Source of the DNA: Desulfatiglans sp.
Lineage (GTDB): Bacteria; Desulfobacterota; DSM-4660; Desulfatiglandales; HGW-15
Direction of reading: 5' to 3'
Assembly (NCBI GenBank): GCA_012513605.1
Contig: JAAZBV010000002.1
Span: 1 to 64,000 of the forward strand
Length of the DNA stretch: 64,000 nucleotides
Shown: piece by piece, positions 44,372-51,766 of the stretch
Layout of the letters: every line of letters starts with the position of its first letter
How positions within the stretch are numbered: the stretch's first letter is position 1
Notes under the pieces: model-generated
What the model was told of the DNA's origin: nothing
What the model saw: the letters and a program-made list of their open reading frames with translations, nothing else
The model's database searches: none
Made by a program: the position numbers and the translations under genes

Positions 44372-46357
44372 TTGAAAAAGATATTTTTATTATTCACATT
44401 ATTTTTAATTATAGTTTCAGGGACATCTCTTGCCCAAACAGGAAAGGTTCCTGATGGAAAGAGCGCCTTTTACGCATCCCACAGTCTTATGTGGGATATG
44501 CCCCCTGTCCTGGCCGAGATTGCAGGATTCTACGGCATCAAAGACCATAAGGTCCTGGGCATCCAGCGCCTTGGTGTGTCACGTACATCACAGCACTGGG
44601 ATTTGCCCGACGATCAGAATCAGGCGAAAAAGGCCCTTAAGGAGGGAATAGTAGAGGCCTTTGTCATGTCTCCAATCGGCATGCCTGACCCGGGTATTGA
44701 CAACTTTGTTAAACTGGGTCTGGAGCATAACCCGAATACAAAGTTCTATATCCAGATATCATGGCCAGGTATGGGTCTGGTGGATAACAATGACATGGAA
44801 AGCATGATGGGCGGCATGTTCGGAAGAGGCCCAGGAGGCGGCGCTCCAGGCGCTCCTCCGGGTGCACCTCCTGCAGGTAAACCTGCGCCTAAAGGGGCAG
44901 GCGGGCCAGGAGGTTTTGGTGGAGGCATGTTCGGAAGCAAACCTGATTACAACAAAACCCCCGAAGAGATTGCCAAAATCAATATCAAAAACAACAGGTC
45001 AGCCGAAGAGCTGGCCATGAAGCTAAACCGGGAAGCAGGCAGGACTGTTGTTTACCTTGTTCCGACTGCCCAGGCACACAATGCTTTAAGGTCAATGATT
45101 TATAATAAAGAGATGCCGGGTATGACTGACCAGGGGGAGGTATTCAAAGATGTTATCGGACATCCCACTGAACCGGTAATTGCCCTGAACGCCTATCTGC
45201 ATTTTGCAGTCATGTACGGCGTGAGCCCGGTTGGCCTGCCTGTCCCAGGTATACTGAAAAATGCCGGCAAGCCGGAATATCGGGAAGAAAATTTCAATCG
45301 TGCCCTGCAGGAGCTGGCCTGGAAAACGGTTATTGATTATCCTCAGAGCGGTTTAAAGGCTCAGGCAGGGGTGACGCAGGGGGAAGGTGAGTATACAGGA
45401 ATGGAGAAGATACTGATTCCACACAAGTCATGGCAATGCGGGATGGCAGACGGCATACCTGTGCCTGAACAGGGAAAGCCTGTTCTGGTTGCTGATATGA
45501 AACTGGATCAGACCTATAATATGGGCAGGACTCCCTATGGAGACAGGGTCGTTTATGTTGTTAAGGGGGGAACAATAACCGGAGAGAAGATAAAAGGTTC
45601 AGTGATGTTCGGGGGCCTGGACTTTCAGTTGTCTTTTTCAAACGGCGCAATGGAGGTTGAAGAGATATTCGTATTGCAGGCCGACGATGGTAAGTACATC
45701 TACCTGAGGATCGCAGGAGCTGCAGCGGATCCCAGCGATGTAAGGATAGTGCCGGAATTTGAGGCGTCGAGCGCCAGCAGCCATAGCTGGCTGAACACGG
45801 GGAAGTTTGCCGGGAGACGTGAGCTGGACCTAAAAGCAGGAACCATGAAGATAAGTATATTTGATGTATCGAAAGTCGCAATGAAGCCGGATGAGGTAAA
45901 CTCGATCAGGGTATCAAAGCCGTCGGGGTTTCAGGACCAGTCCTGGGACTACCGTAGGGCATCAATGGATGAGAAACAGGGTGAACTCTTGATCAAAGAG
46001 AATGTAACCCTGAGCCCGGGCCAGATGGTGGGAGAGACAGGCAGGAGCAACCGCAACATCATCCCCATCACCGGCGGGACAGTCAGCGGAAAGATTGAGG
46101 GAAAGGTGCTGGCTGCGGGTGCGGACTACCAGAACCTCTCTAACCCGGCAACGATCGATGCGCGCTATTTGTGGCAGACCAGCGACGGTGAGGTGATCAT
46201 TGTACGTAATGCCGGAGGGTTTGGAAAACTGGCGCCCACATTTGAGGCGAGGGTGGACAGCAAATACGCATATCTGAACAACGGGCTGTACCTGAGTTCG
46301 CCTCCGGGAATGGGTTCGGGTGGTGTATCACTTACCTTTTATGAAAGCGTGAAGTGA
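44372..46357 (+). CDS. exported protein with N-terminal domain of unknown function and two DUF3237 domains
   Basis: A 661-residue exported protein starting at TTG with GGGAGG upstream; the signal peptide ends near SLAQ. The N-terminal half (about 25-340) begins with SHSLMWDMPPVLAEIA and includes GVSRTSQHW, unrecognised but possibly hydrolase-like. At about 150-185 lies a Gly/Pro/Ala/Met-rich insert. Two DUF3237 domains follow (about 375-500 and 540-661), the second with IIPITGGTVSGKIEGKVLAA. This fusion connects DUF3237 to the exported hydrolase set of the region. The reaction is unknown. Confidence 0.75.
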   Translation: MKKIFLLFTLFLIIVSGTSLAQTGKVPDGKSAFYASHSLMWDMPPVLAEIAGFYGIKDHKVLGIQRLGVSRTSQHWDLPDDQNQAKKALKEGIVEAFVMSPIGMPDPGIDNFVKLGLEHNPNTKFYIQISWPGMGLVDNNDMESMMGGMFGRGPGGGAPGAPPGAPPAGKPAPKGAGGPGGFGGGMFGSKPDYNKTPEEIAKINIKNNRSAEELAMKLNREAGRTVVYLVPTAQAHNALRSMIYNKEMPGMTDQGEVFKDVIGHPTEPVIALNAYLHFAVMYGVSPVGLPVPGILKNAGKPEYREENFNRALQELAWKTVIDYPQSGLKAQAGVTQGEGEYTGMEKILIPHKSWQCGMADGIPVPEQGKPVLVADMKLDQTYNMGRTPYGDRVVYVVKGGTITGEKIKGSVMFGGLDFQLSFSNGAMEVEEIFVLQADDGKYIYLRIAGAAADPSDVRIVPEFEASSASSHSWLNTGKFAGRRELDLKAGTMKISIFDVSKVAMKPDEVNSIRVSKPSGFQDQSWDYRRASMDEKQGELLIKENVTLSPGQMVGETGRSNRNIIPITGGTVSGKIEGKVLAAGADYQNLSNPATIDARYLWQTSDGEVIIVRNAGGFGKLAPTFEARVDSKYAYLNNGLYLSSPPGMGSGGVSLTFYESVK

Positions 46358-46361
46358 TCAG

Positions 46362-46425
46362 GATCAAGGCAAAAAAAGTACCAAAGATAGTAGACTTATA
46401 AGCCTTGAAAGATGGTGTGAATTAG
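46362..46425 (+). pseudogene. decayed 3' end of the HU gene
   Basis: It aligns with the last 60 or so bases of the HU gene: GATCAAGGCAAA at the start and CTTGAAAGATGGTGTGAA before the stop, with an in-frame TAG/TAA in between. Sequence resembling the HU 3' flank (GTTGGGA-AAAAGGGTTCA) resumes at 46495 after an inserted palindromic repeat. Confidence 0.6.
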
Positions 46426-46455
46426 TTACAGATTAAAGATTTGATTCTTTGCCCG

Positions 46456-46496
46456 ATTCGTCCACCGCAGTAGCTTGGTACGAACGGTGGATGAGT
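46456..46496. repeat. palindromic repeat inserted in the HU-derived flank
   Basis: Arms ATTCGTCCACCG and CGGTGGATGAGT pair at 10 of 12 positions around a 17-base loop. It interrupts the duplicated HU 3' region. Confidence 0.5.
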
Positions 46497-46529
46497 TGGG
46501 AAAAAGGGTTCATCAAGTAAAGACGATAT

Positions 46530-46676
46530 ATGAAACTGGCACACACTGGTAAAATCGGGATATTTTATGACCCGCTGCTCAAAGAAGGCTCTTTTAAGGC
46601 AAGCCACCTGGAACAGATCAGGGCGGCAGCTCCCGAATCCTATATTGAACGCTGTTATTTATTATCGAAAACTTAA
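46530..46676 (+). CDS. short hypothetical frame, possibly a fragment
   Basis: A 48-codon frame (MKLAHTGKIGIFYDPLLKEG at the start) ending just before the next gene. It has a weak ribosome-binding site and no family. It could be the N-terminal remnant of a larger enzyme, or chance. Confidence 0.25.
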   Translation: MKLAHTGKIGIFYDPLLKEGSFKASHLEQIRAAAPESYIERCYLLSKT

Positions 46677-46690
46677 TTGGAGAGTGCCTT

Positions 46691-47200
46691 ATGTCAATGA
46701 ATATTGATATTGGTAAATATGTCTTTAAAAGCGCTGTTGTAACACCTCCTGATAATCTTTTTGGAACTGCACCCAATAATCCTTCCATACTGTACATAAA
46801 TCAGAATAGAGAGAGTAATTTCAATATTGCCTCGTGGCTTATTACCCACCCATTTACCATGGAAGGGGAGACCTTTTATCACGATTATGACCAGTTCTTG
46901 TTTTTCTGCGGATCAGACCCTTTAAACAGGGGTGAACTGGGCGGGGTAGTTGAACTCTATCTGGGTCACGATATGGAACACCTGGAAAAAATAATAATAG
47001 AAGAGTCTACCATTATCTTTGTTAAGGCCATGATGCTCCATTGCCCTTTAAGGTTTGTTGAAATATACGACAAGGAAAAGCCCATAATTTTTCAGGACAT
47101 CACCTTATGCGGGCAGTACAGTAAATTCAAACCGGGCAGTACACAGAGACTGAATGTGGATGGAAAACCGATTGATGATGCAGGAAACCTGATAAAGTAG
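46691..47200 (+). CDS. hypothetical protein, beta-rich
   Basis: A 169-residue soluble protein with no signal peptide. The middle (ITHPFTMEGETFYHDYDQFL; GGVVELYLG) and end (HCPLRFVEIYDKEKPIIFQD) suggest a cupin-like beta fold, and the HDYDQ segment could bind metal, but no family is recognised with confidence. GGAGAG precedes the ATG. It stands alone between repeats. Confidence 0.55.
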   Translation: MSMNIDIGKYVFKSAVVTPPDNLFGTAPNNPSILYINQNRESNFNIASWLITHPFTMEGETFYHDYDQFLFFCGSDPLNRGELGGVVELYLGHDMEHLEKIIIEESTIIFVKAMMLHCPLRFVEIYDKEKPIIFQDITLCGQYSKFKPGSTQRLNVDGKPIDDAGNLIK

Positions 47201-47512
47201 AAAATTGTTGTTCTAAAACATGTCACCCCTATGGGGCTGATAATTAAAATGATACACATAGTGCTATTAACATGCCACACCTACGGTGCTGTTATTGCTT
47301 CTCTATAGCAGTAACACCTAAATGATGGTTAATATTTCACATCTGTGTTGCTATAACATGACATGATTAGAAGTGTTTTATTTAGCCCCGTAGGGGTAGC
47401 ATCTTAATAGAAAATAGATTATTAGACAAAACAAAGCCCCATCGGGGCGACATGTTAAACAACATTTACACCCACTATAGGAGCAAGCATAATTCATATA
47501 AAAGTTTTTTAA
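47201..47512. repeat. repeat-rich intergenic region
   Basis: Units of the type (A)GCCCC-n-GGGGC followed by (G)ACATGTT occur at about 47220, 47383 and 47436; the last, GCCCCATCGGGGC then CATGTTAAACAACAT, recurs at 58.0 kb. No gene is seen. Confidence 0.6.
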
Positions 47513-47540
47513 AGCCCTGAAGGTTTTAATCTTCAGGGCT
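47513..47540. terminator. terminator of the selenoprotein operon
   Basis: Perfect arms AGCCCTGAAG / CTTCAGGGCT with an 8-base loop, 30 bases after the TAG of the minus-strand gene. On that strand it is followed by a T-rich tract interrupted by six A residues. Confidence 0.7.
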
Positions 47541-47569
47541 CAAAGGCTTCATAGATGCTGATTTAAAAA

Positions 47570-49378
47570 CTAGGGCAGTTCAATCTTCACTGAAACCGGG
47601 ACACTCATCCAGCGGCTCGCACCGAGCCACGAAAAGGGCGCTCAGCCTCAATGCCCGCCCGTAGCCACAACAAGGAAATTCCCTGGTGCTGCCGCCACTG
47701 GCACCCCTTTTTTAATGACATCCTGTTCAGCGAGTAACGTTTTAACGAAGTTACCCGGTTCAGTGGGCCTTCCAAATTCGTCTGTCAGAACCAGGCCTTT
47801 AAATTTCTCCAAGGGTACACGGGCCATGTCCCATAACTCCTTTGCATAGCCTGCCTTGGTGGCATCCCCCATCAGACCGGCAGTCACCCTCTGCATCTCT
47901 GTAACCACCAGTACCCCTGCATACTGCTCCTCCCACACCTTCTGGCTTTGTGGCCAGATATCCTTGTTGGGCGCAATGCCCGCTGCCAGATTCGCTAATG
48001 ACCCCATAACACTCATATTCATCTGGTCTATACCAAGCACAGTAACAAGGTTTGTTTCAGGCGGGTAGCCGAGCTGAACACTCACCGGCTCCCATCCCGC
48101 GCCAAGGGATGACACATCTTCGGATTCGGCTATTACAATGCCTGCATATGTGCCGGTGTTTCCCGCCAGGTTTGAAGGCTTTATACCTCTCCCGTTTCCG
48201 GGGATAACGGAGAGTGCAAGATTTACGGCCCGGCCTATGGAGCCATTGGCAGGGTACCTGTGATTGGGCCCAAATGCATTTGAGGATGAATTGATCCCTA
48301 TCTTCTTTGCATAGGGGCCGTTCACAATAACAAGGGGGGCCGCAGACCTCATCACGGGCCAGTAGCTGTCCCATTTGACAGAGGTTATGGCCTTTAAGGC
48401 CGCGATAATTACAGGCATATATTCCGGTCTGGCGCCTGCCATTGCCGATACAACTGCAATCTTCTCGATAGAAAATTCCGCATTGGATGGCCCCCAGATA
48501 CCGATTATTGTCTCAGGGGAAATGGGTGTGCCACCCAGCATTGTGTTCACATGTTCCCGGGTGGGCGGGACAAGGGGTAGCCCATCCCCCCAGCCCATTT
48601 CAAGGTAAGAGCTGTTGAAACTTTCCTCTGCTTCAAGAAAGGTTTGTTCAGTATAGGTAAAGGCCTCTTCTGAGGGGACCCATTTATCATCTTTAAGAAT
48701 CATGTGTTGAGGCCTCCAGTTCATCAGCCCCTTTTCAATAAATTGAAATGCCTCAGGGGCCAGCCCCTTTATGCCTTCTGATGTAAAGGTCTCATATTCA
48801 TTAAAATTGATGCCAGGATAATCTATGTACCCCTTTGAAAGAACTACGCCCATAAAACGCTCTTCGTGGCGTTCGTTATAGAGTGTAACAGTCGGGATAC
48901 CTTTTTCTTCAAGAGTAATGGCGATGGAACCCATCGCACCGATGCACCCTCATCACCCCCCAAAGCCGACCACAACCCCGTCGGGTTTTTCAGCGATAAT
49001 TGCATCCACCACCTCATTTTCCGGCATAAACTTCATGGGCAGTTCAGCATAGTGAACAACCTGTGTGTTAGGATATTTTTCTTTGAACATCTTCTCCAGC
49101 ATATCATAGAGTTCTGCCCCTTTGCCCGCGTACACCTGGTCAGGCGTAGCTGACAGGTACATGGCGATCTTTTTACCCTCAAGTGTGTCCAGACGTGGCG
49201 CAAGGACTTTATCCTTTTTTACATGGCCCTGAGGGTTCAGCACTGTCAGGGTAACCTTTGGAGATGCGGCAGGTTTTATATCCATATCACTCTTTTGAGG
49301 CGGCTCACTGCCGCATGAATAAAGCATTGCCAGGATTACCAACAGGGTGATAAAAAAACCATTTTTATTCCTCTTCAT
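47570..49378 (-). CDS. UGSC-type selenoprotein lipoprotein with four in-frame UGA codons
   Basis: Read through UGA as selenocysteine (U), this is one 602-residue lipoprotein. The lipobox LYSC near residue 21 anchors it outside the cytoplasm. Residues 50-141 are a UGSC-family domain ending DGVVVGFGG; it continues U142-U143-G-C145 and, 11 residues after the Cys, LEEKGIPTV, the spacing I recall for the UGSC selenoprotein motif. A second domain begins MGWGDGLPLVPPT. Translation that stopped at the third UGA (577) would end in ATGGH; readthrough gives U577-G-U579 and 23 more residues ending VKIELP and TAG. Hairpins of SECIS type follow both UGA pairs. AGGAGG precedes the ATG. The reaction is unknown; a selenol/thiol redox site is inferred. 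Confidence 0.75.
47612..47630 (-). promoter_or_regulatory. candidate SECIS hairpin for the C-terminal UGA pair
   Basis: mRNA stem GUGGCUCG / CGAGCCGC (8 bp, one G-U) with loop GUG, starting 19 nt after the fourth UGA. Distance, stem length and G at the start of the loop fit bacterial SECIS elements. Confidence 0.6.
48921..48937 (-). promoter_or_regulatory. candidate SECIS hairpin for the tandem UGA
   Basis: mRNA stem GCGAUGG / CCAUCGC (7 bp) with loop GUU, beginning 19 nt after the second UGA of the pair. It fits the bacterial SECIS rules of loop G and spacing. Confidence 0.6.
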
Positions 49379-49476
49379 GATCCCTCCTTTCCTTTAGTTG
49401 ATAATTTGTTCTTTTCTTTGTTTGTCTTATCTGCCATCCCAATGCCCTGAACCAGGACCTTTTTAGATGGTCAGCC

Positions 49477-50037
49477 TCAGCCTTTTGCAGCTTTCAGCCT
49501 TGCAGCCGTATATAAGATACTCAAAATCAATAATGCTGCCGATATAACAGCAAGAACATCCCAGAAGCTTATAAACATGGCGCCCGCGGCCCCGCCCAGG
49601 GCCGATAATATTGGAAGTCATCAGGGGCAGAAGGCTGCAATTAATGCCAGCAGGGATCCGAAAAATCCCATGCCGCTTTTCCTGCCGGATTGTTCAGCGC
49701 CCAGTACCCCAATACCGAAAACAAAGAGCGCAATGGATATCATTACCAGGATTGAGAGTATAAACCCTTTAGCCATATCAGACGGTGTTGTGTTCCATAT
49801 CACCTGCCCGAACAGAAGATGAACCCTGCCGCCTTTGCCTCCCATGAAGATAAATACGGCCAGGTAAAGGGCTGCTGTAATAACCCCGCTTATGATAGCT
49901 TTTTTATTTTTCAGGGCATTGCCAGTAATTGAAAGGATCTGTTTCCTGTCCCTGATGATATGCCATTTATAAACTGCTATCCCGACAACGACTGCTGACA
50001 GCAGCAGTGCAATACCATTAATTGCAAGTGTCATCAT
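49477..50037 (-). CDS. membrane selenoprotein with Cys-Pro-Sec-Sec motif
   Basis: A 186-residue protein when the tandem UGA at codons 139-140 is read as selenocysteine. Four hydrophobic segments precede the UGAs (about residues 5-23, 50-68, 90-112 and 122-136) and a fifth follows (VLAVISAALLILSILYTAARL), so stopping at the UGA would cut off the last helix. The motif FCPUULP sits at the end of segment four where related small membrane proteins often have CPxCxP. The start has a GAGGA-like site. It lies 98 bases upstream of the UGSC-type gene. Beyond its stop the frame continues to an ATGA overlap with that gene if UGA-GGC-UGA is also read; this extension is doubtful. Confidence 0.65.
49587..49604 (-). 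promoter_or_regulatory. candidate SECIS hairpin of the membrane selenoprotein
   Basis: mRNA stem CGGCCCU / GGGGCCG (7 bp including one U-G) with loop GGGC, beginning 20 nt after the second UGA. Confidence 0.55.
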
Positions 50038-50118
50038 TTTATCTGCAATCCTCTCTTTCTGTCGTTATTGATTATCGGTAGCCCTGAACCAGGGCTATTC
50101 ACCAGGGCCTTTTCAGTC

Positions 50119-50484
50119 TCAGAAAAGGTGTTTGAACTCTATGCCTCCATCTCCTATCCTGACACCTGATTTTATCAGTGTGTTGCGAAGGTCTACCCCC
50201 TTATTCTCGTTTTTAAGGTGGAAGAATTTTCCATCCCCGGTCTCTGCCCTGAGGATATTAGGCAATACATGCCATTGTATCTCTTTGATCTTCCCCTCTT
50301 TAGCCATTGCTATCATTTCATCCAGGTTTACTTCCTCTCCCCAGTTTATAACAGAAGAGCCGTGTGCATCACTGGACCTGTTATCAGGCGTGCTATCTTT
50401 TGAAGATTCCCCGCAGGCGGTAAGGGTTAAAATAAGCTGTAACAGGAGCAGGAAAAGGATATATCCGGAGATTTTAAATATCAT
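50119..50484 (-). CDS. small lipoprotein with FtsH-extracellular-like domain
   Basis: A lipoprotein of about 121 residues; the lipobox LTAC (about residue 23) follows a hydrophobic signal. The start at 50484 gives a normal signal peptide; an ATG 12 bases upstream is equally open, and neither has a clear Shine-Dalgarno. After a Ser/Asp-rich linker, about residues 50-118 (NLDEMIAMAKEGKIKEIQW...LIKSGVRIG) resemble the extracytoplasmic alpha/beta domain of FtsH. It is the first gene of the operon with the two selenoproteins. The end KHLF is followed by UGA-GAC-UGA and a GUU-loop hairpin, which could be Sec codons but may be only the stop. Confidence 0.65.
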   Translation of the reverse strand: MIFKISGYILFLLLLQLILTLTACGESSKDSTPDNRSSDAHGSSVINWGEEVNLDEMIAMAKEGKIKEIQWHVLPNILRAETGDGKFFHLKNENKGVDLRNTLIKSGVRIGDGGIEFKHLF

Positions 50485-50547
50485 ACGGCGACCCATAGTA
50501 TAATAAACAGATATTAAGGGACCTTGGAATTTATTGAATATTTGAAG

Positions 50548-50575
50548 GGTATAGTAAAATCGGGGCAAGTGTCAA
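50548..50575 (-). promoter_or_regulatory. promoter of the selenoprotein operon
   Basis: Minus strand: TTGACA, 16-base spacer, TATACC, about 64 bases upstream of the first gene. Confidence 0.55.
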
Positions 50576-51104
50576 TAAATCATTTTTCACACAAAGTCAC
50601 AAAGCTCACAAAGTTAAAAAATATAAAAATGTTATGTAAAGCATTTGATTTACTTAGTGTTCTTTGCACCTCTGTGTGAGCTGTTTCTTTAGGCTTTTGC
50701 TTTTCGCCTTAGCTTGTCGCCTGTGCGCTGAAAGCTCTATCAACAGCGCCATAGGTGCGGAATGTTAGCAGCATTCGAATGAAATGCAAGCAGGTGTGAA
50801 GAGATAAAGGTAATAGTAAAAAATAAATTTATTACTATTTGTTCTTGACAGTAACAGGTCGATCATATATTTCTGTTTTTGTTTTTAACAGGCAGATAAT
50901 TACCGATAACGTTTTTCATAATTCCTTGGGAGGGGGGTTTTACTTCGGCAATCTATCCTAGCTCCTGAGAAGTCTTTTTTAGTTTATCGATTTACAACAT
51001 TTTTTTTAAAAGAGCGTGCTGAAAATATTTTGAATTCAAAATAGTTATAAGAATTCAAGTATTCAAAATCTATATTTTAAAGGAAAGGAGTGTTATTATA
51101 TAAG
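50576..51104. other. long intergenic region, repeat and possible promoter
   Basis: An inverted pair of ACACAAAGTCACAAAG-type and TTTGCACCTCTGTGTGAG-type repeats spans about 50587-50683 (a similar repeat is at 57.9 kb). TTGACA (50845-50850) with TATATT at 50866 is a weak promoter candidate for the 51.1-kb gene. No gene is seen. Confidence 0.4.
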
Positions 51105-51719
51105 ATGAAAAAAAATATTTTTAAAAAATACCTAATGTTGTTTTTATTTATATGTTGCACCATTTTGCCTGCAACAGTTGCTTATGCAGAGGTATGCTGC
51201 GATTCATCCACGGCAAATACATGTATCATGTCTTCTGGTAAAATATGGAATCCGACAACTTGCACATGCAGTTGTAATCCTGCTATTGAAGCCCAATGTA
51301 TAGCACAGAATAGAGTCTTTAATTCATCATCATGCACCTGTGAAGGGTGTAATTCTTCAATAGCAGCTTATTGCAGCAGCATAGGGCGAGTTGTAGATCC
51401 CTATAACTGCCAATGCGGAGGTTGCGATTCTATGTTAGCAAATCAATGTGTTGCACAGCAAGGTATTTGGAATCCATCCAACTGCACATGTGAAATTGTA
51501 TCAAATCCATGTGCTCCGCAATATCAAATTGCTTATGTATATTCCTTCCCCCTCACAATGAGTCAATGTTGTGCTCCTGGACTTAGATGTACTTTCTTGT
51601 ATACGCAATATGAAATTTTTATTTACGGATATAATAATATTTTTTGCGGTATGGGAAACGGCTATATAATAGAAAATGGATATTACTCAGTTCCAGATAT
51701 GAGTTGTCCTTGCTATTAA
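51105..51719 (+). CDS. exported cysteine-rich protein with four tandem repeats
   Basis: A 204-residue exported protein (start at ATG 51105; a GTG at 51090 overlaps the ribosome-binding site). The signal peptide ends near AYAE. Residues about 30-133 hold four repeats of about 25-26 residues, C-(x)6-7-C-x5-G/N...-C-x-C, for example CDSMLANQCVAQQGIWNPSN then CTC. The C-terminal 70 residues are Tyr-rich with further cysteines. The cysteine count suggests a disulfide-stabilised surface or secreted protein; a DsbA-like protein is encoded 5 kb downstream. No family recognised; the repeat recalls CxCxC-type motifs of eukaryotic secreted proteins. Confidence 0.65.
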   Translation: MKKNIFKKYLMLFLFICCTILPATVAYAEVCCDSSTANTCIMSSGKIWNPTTCTCSCNPAIEAQCIAQNRVFNSSSCTCEGCNSSIAAYCSSIGRVVDPYNCQCGGCDSMLANQCVAQQGIWNPSNCTCEIVSNPCAPQYQIAYVYSFPLTMSQCCAPGLRCTFLYTQYEIFIYGYNNIFCGMGNGYIIENGYYSVPDMSCPCY

Positions 51720-51766
51720 CCTAAAATAATATTTATTAAAAGGTAGGTTTAGGAGGTGCTATTAAT

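Noticed and set aside
47570-50037. Reading the in-frame UGA codons as tryptophan under an alternative genetic code
   Set aside because: Other genes in the window end cleanly at TGA and use TGG for Trp, and the UGA positions coincide with Cys/Sec redox motifs followed by SECIS-like hairpins.
51105-51719. Cysteine-rich repeats as a sign of a metallothionein or ferredoxin
   Set aside because: The protein has a signal peptide and regularly spaced CxC units without CxxCxxCxxxC clusters; disulfides are more likely.
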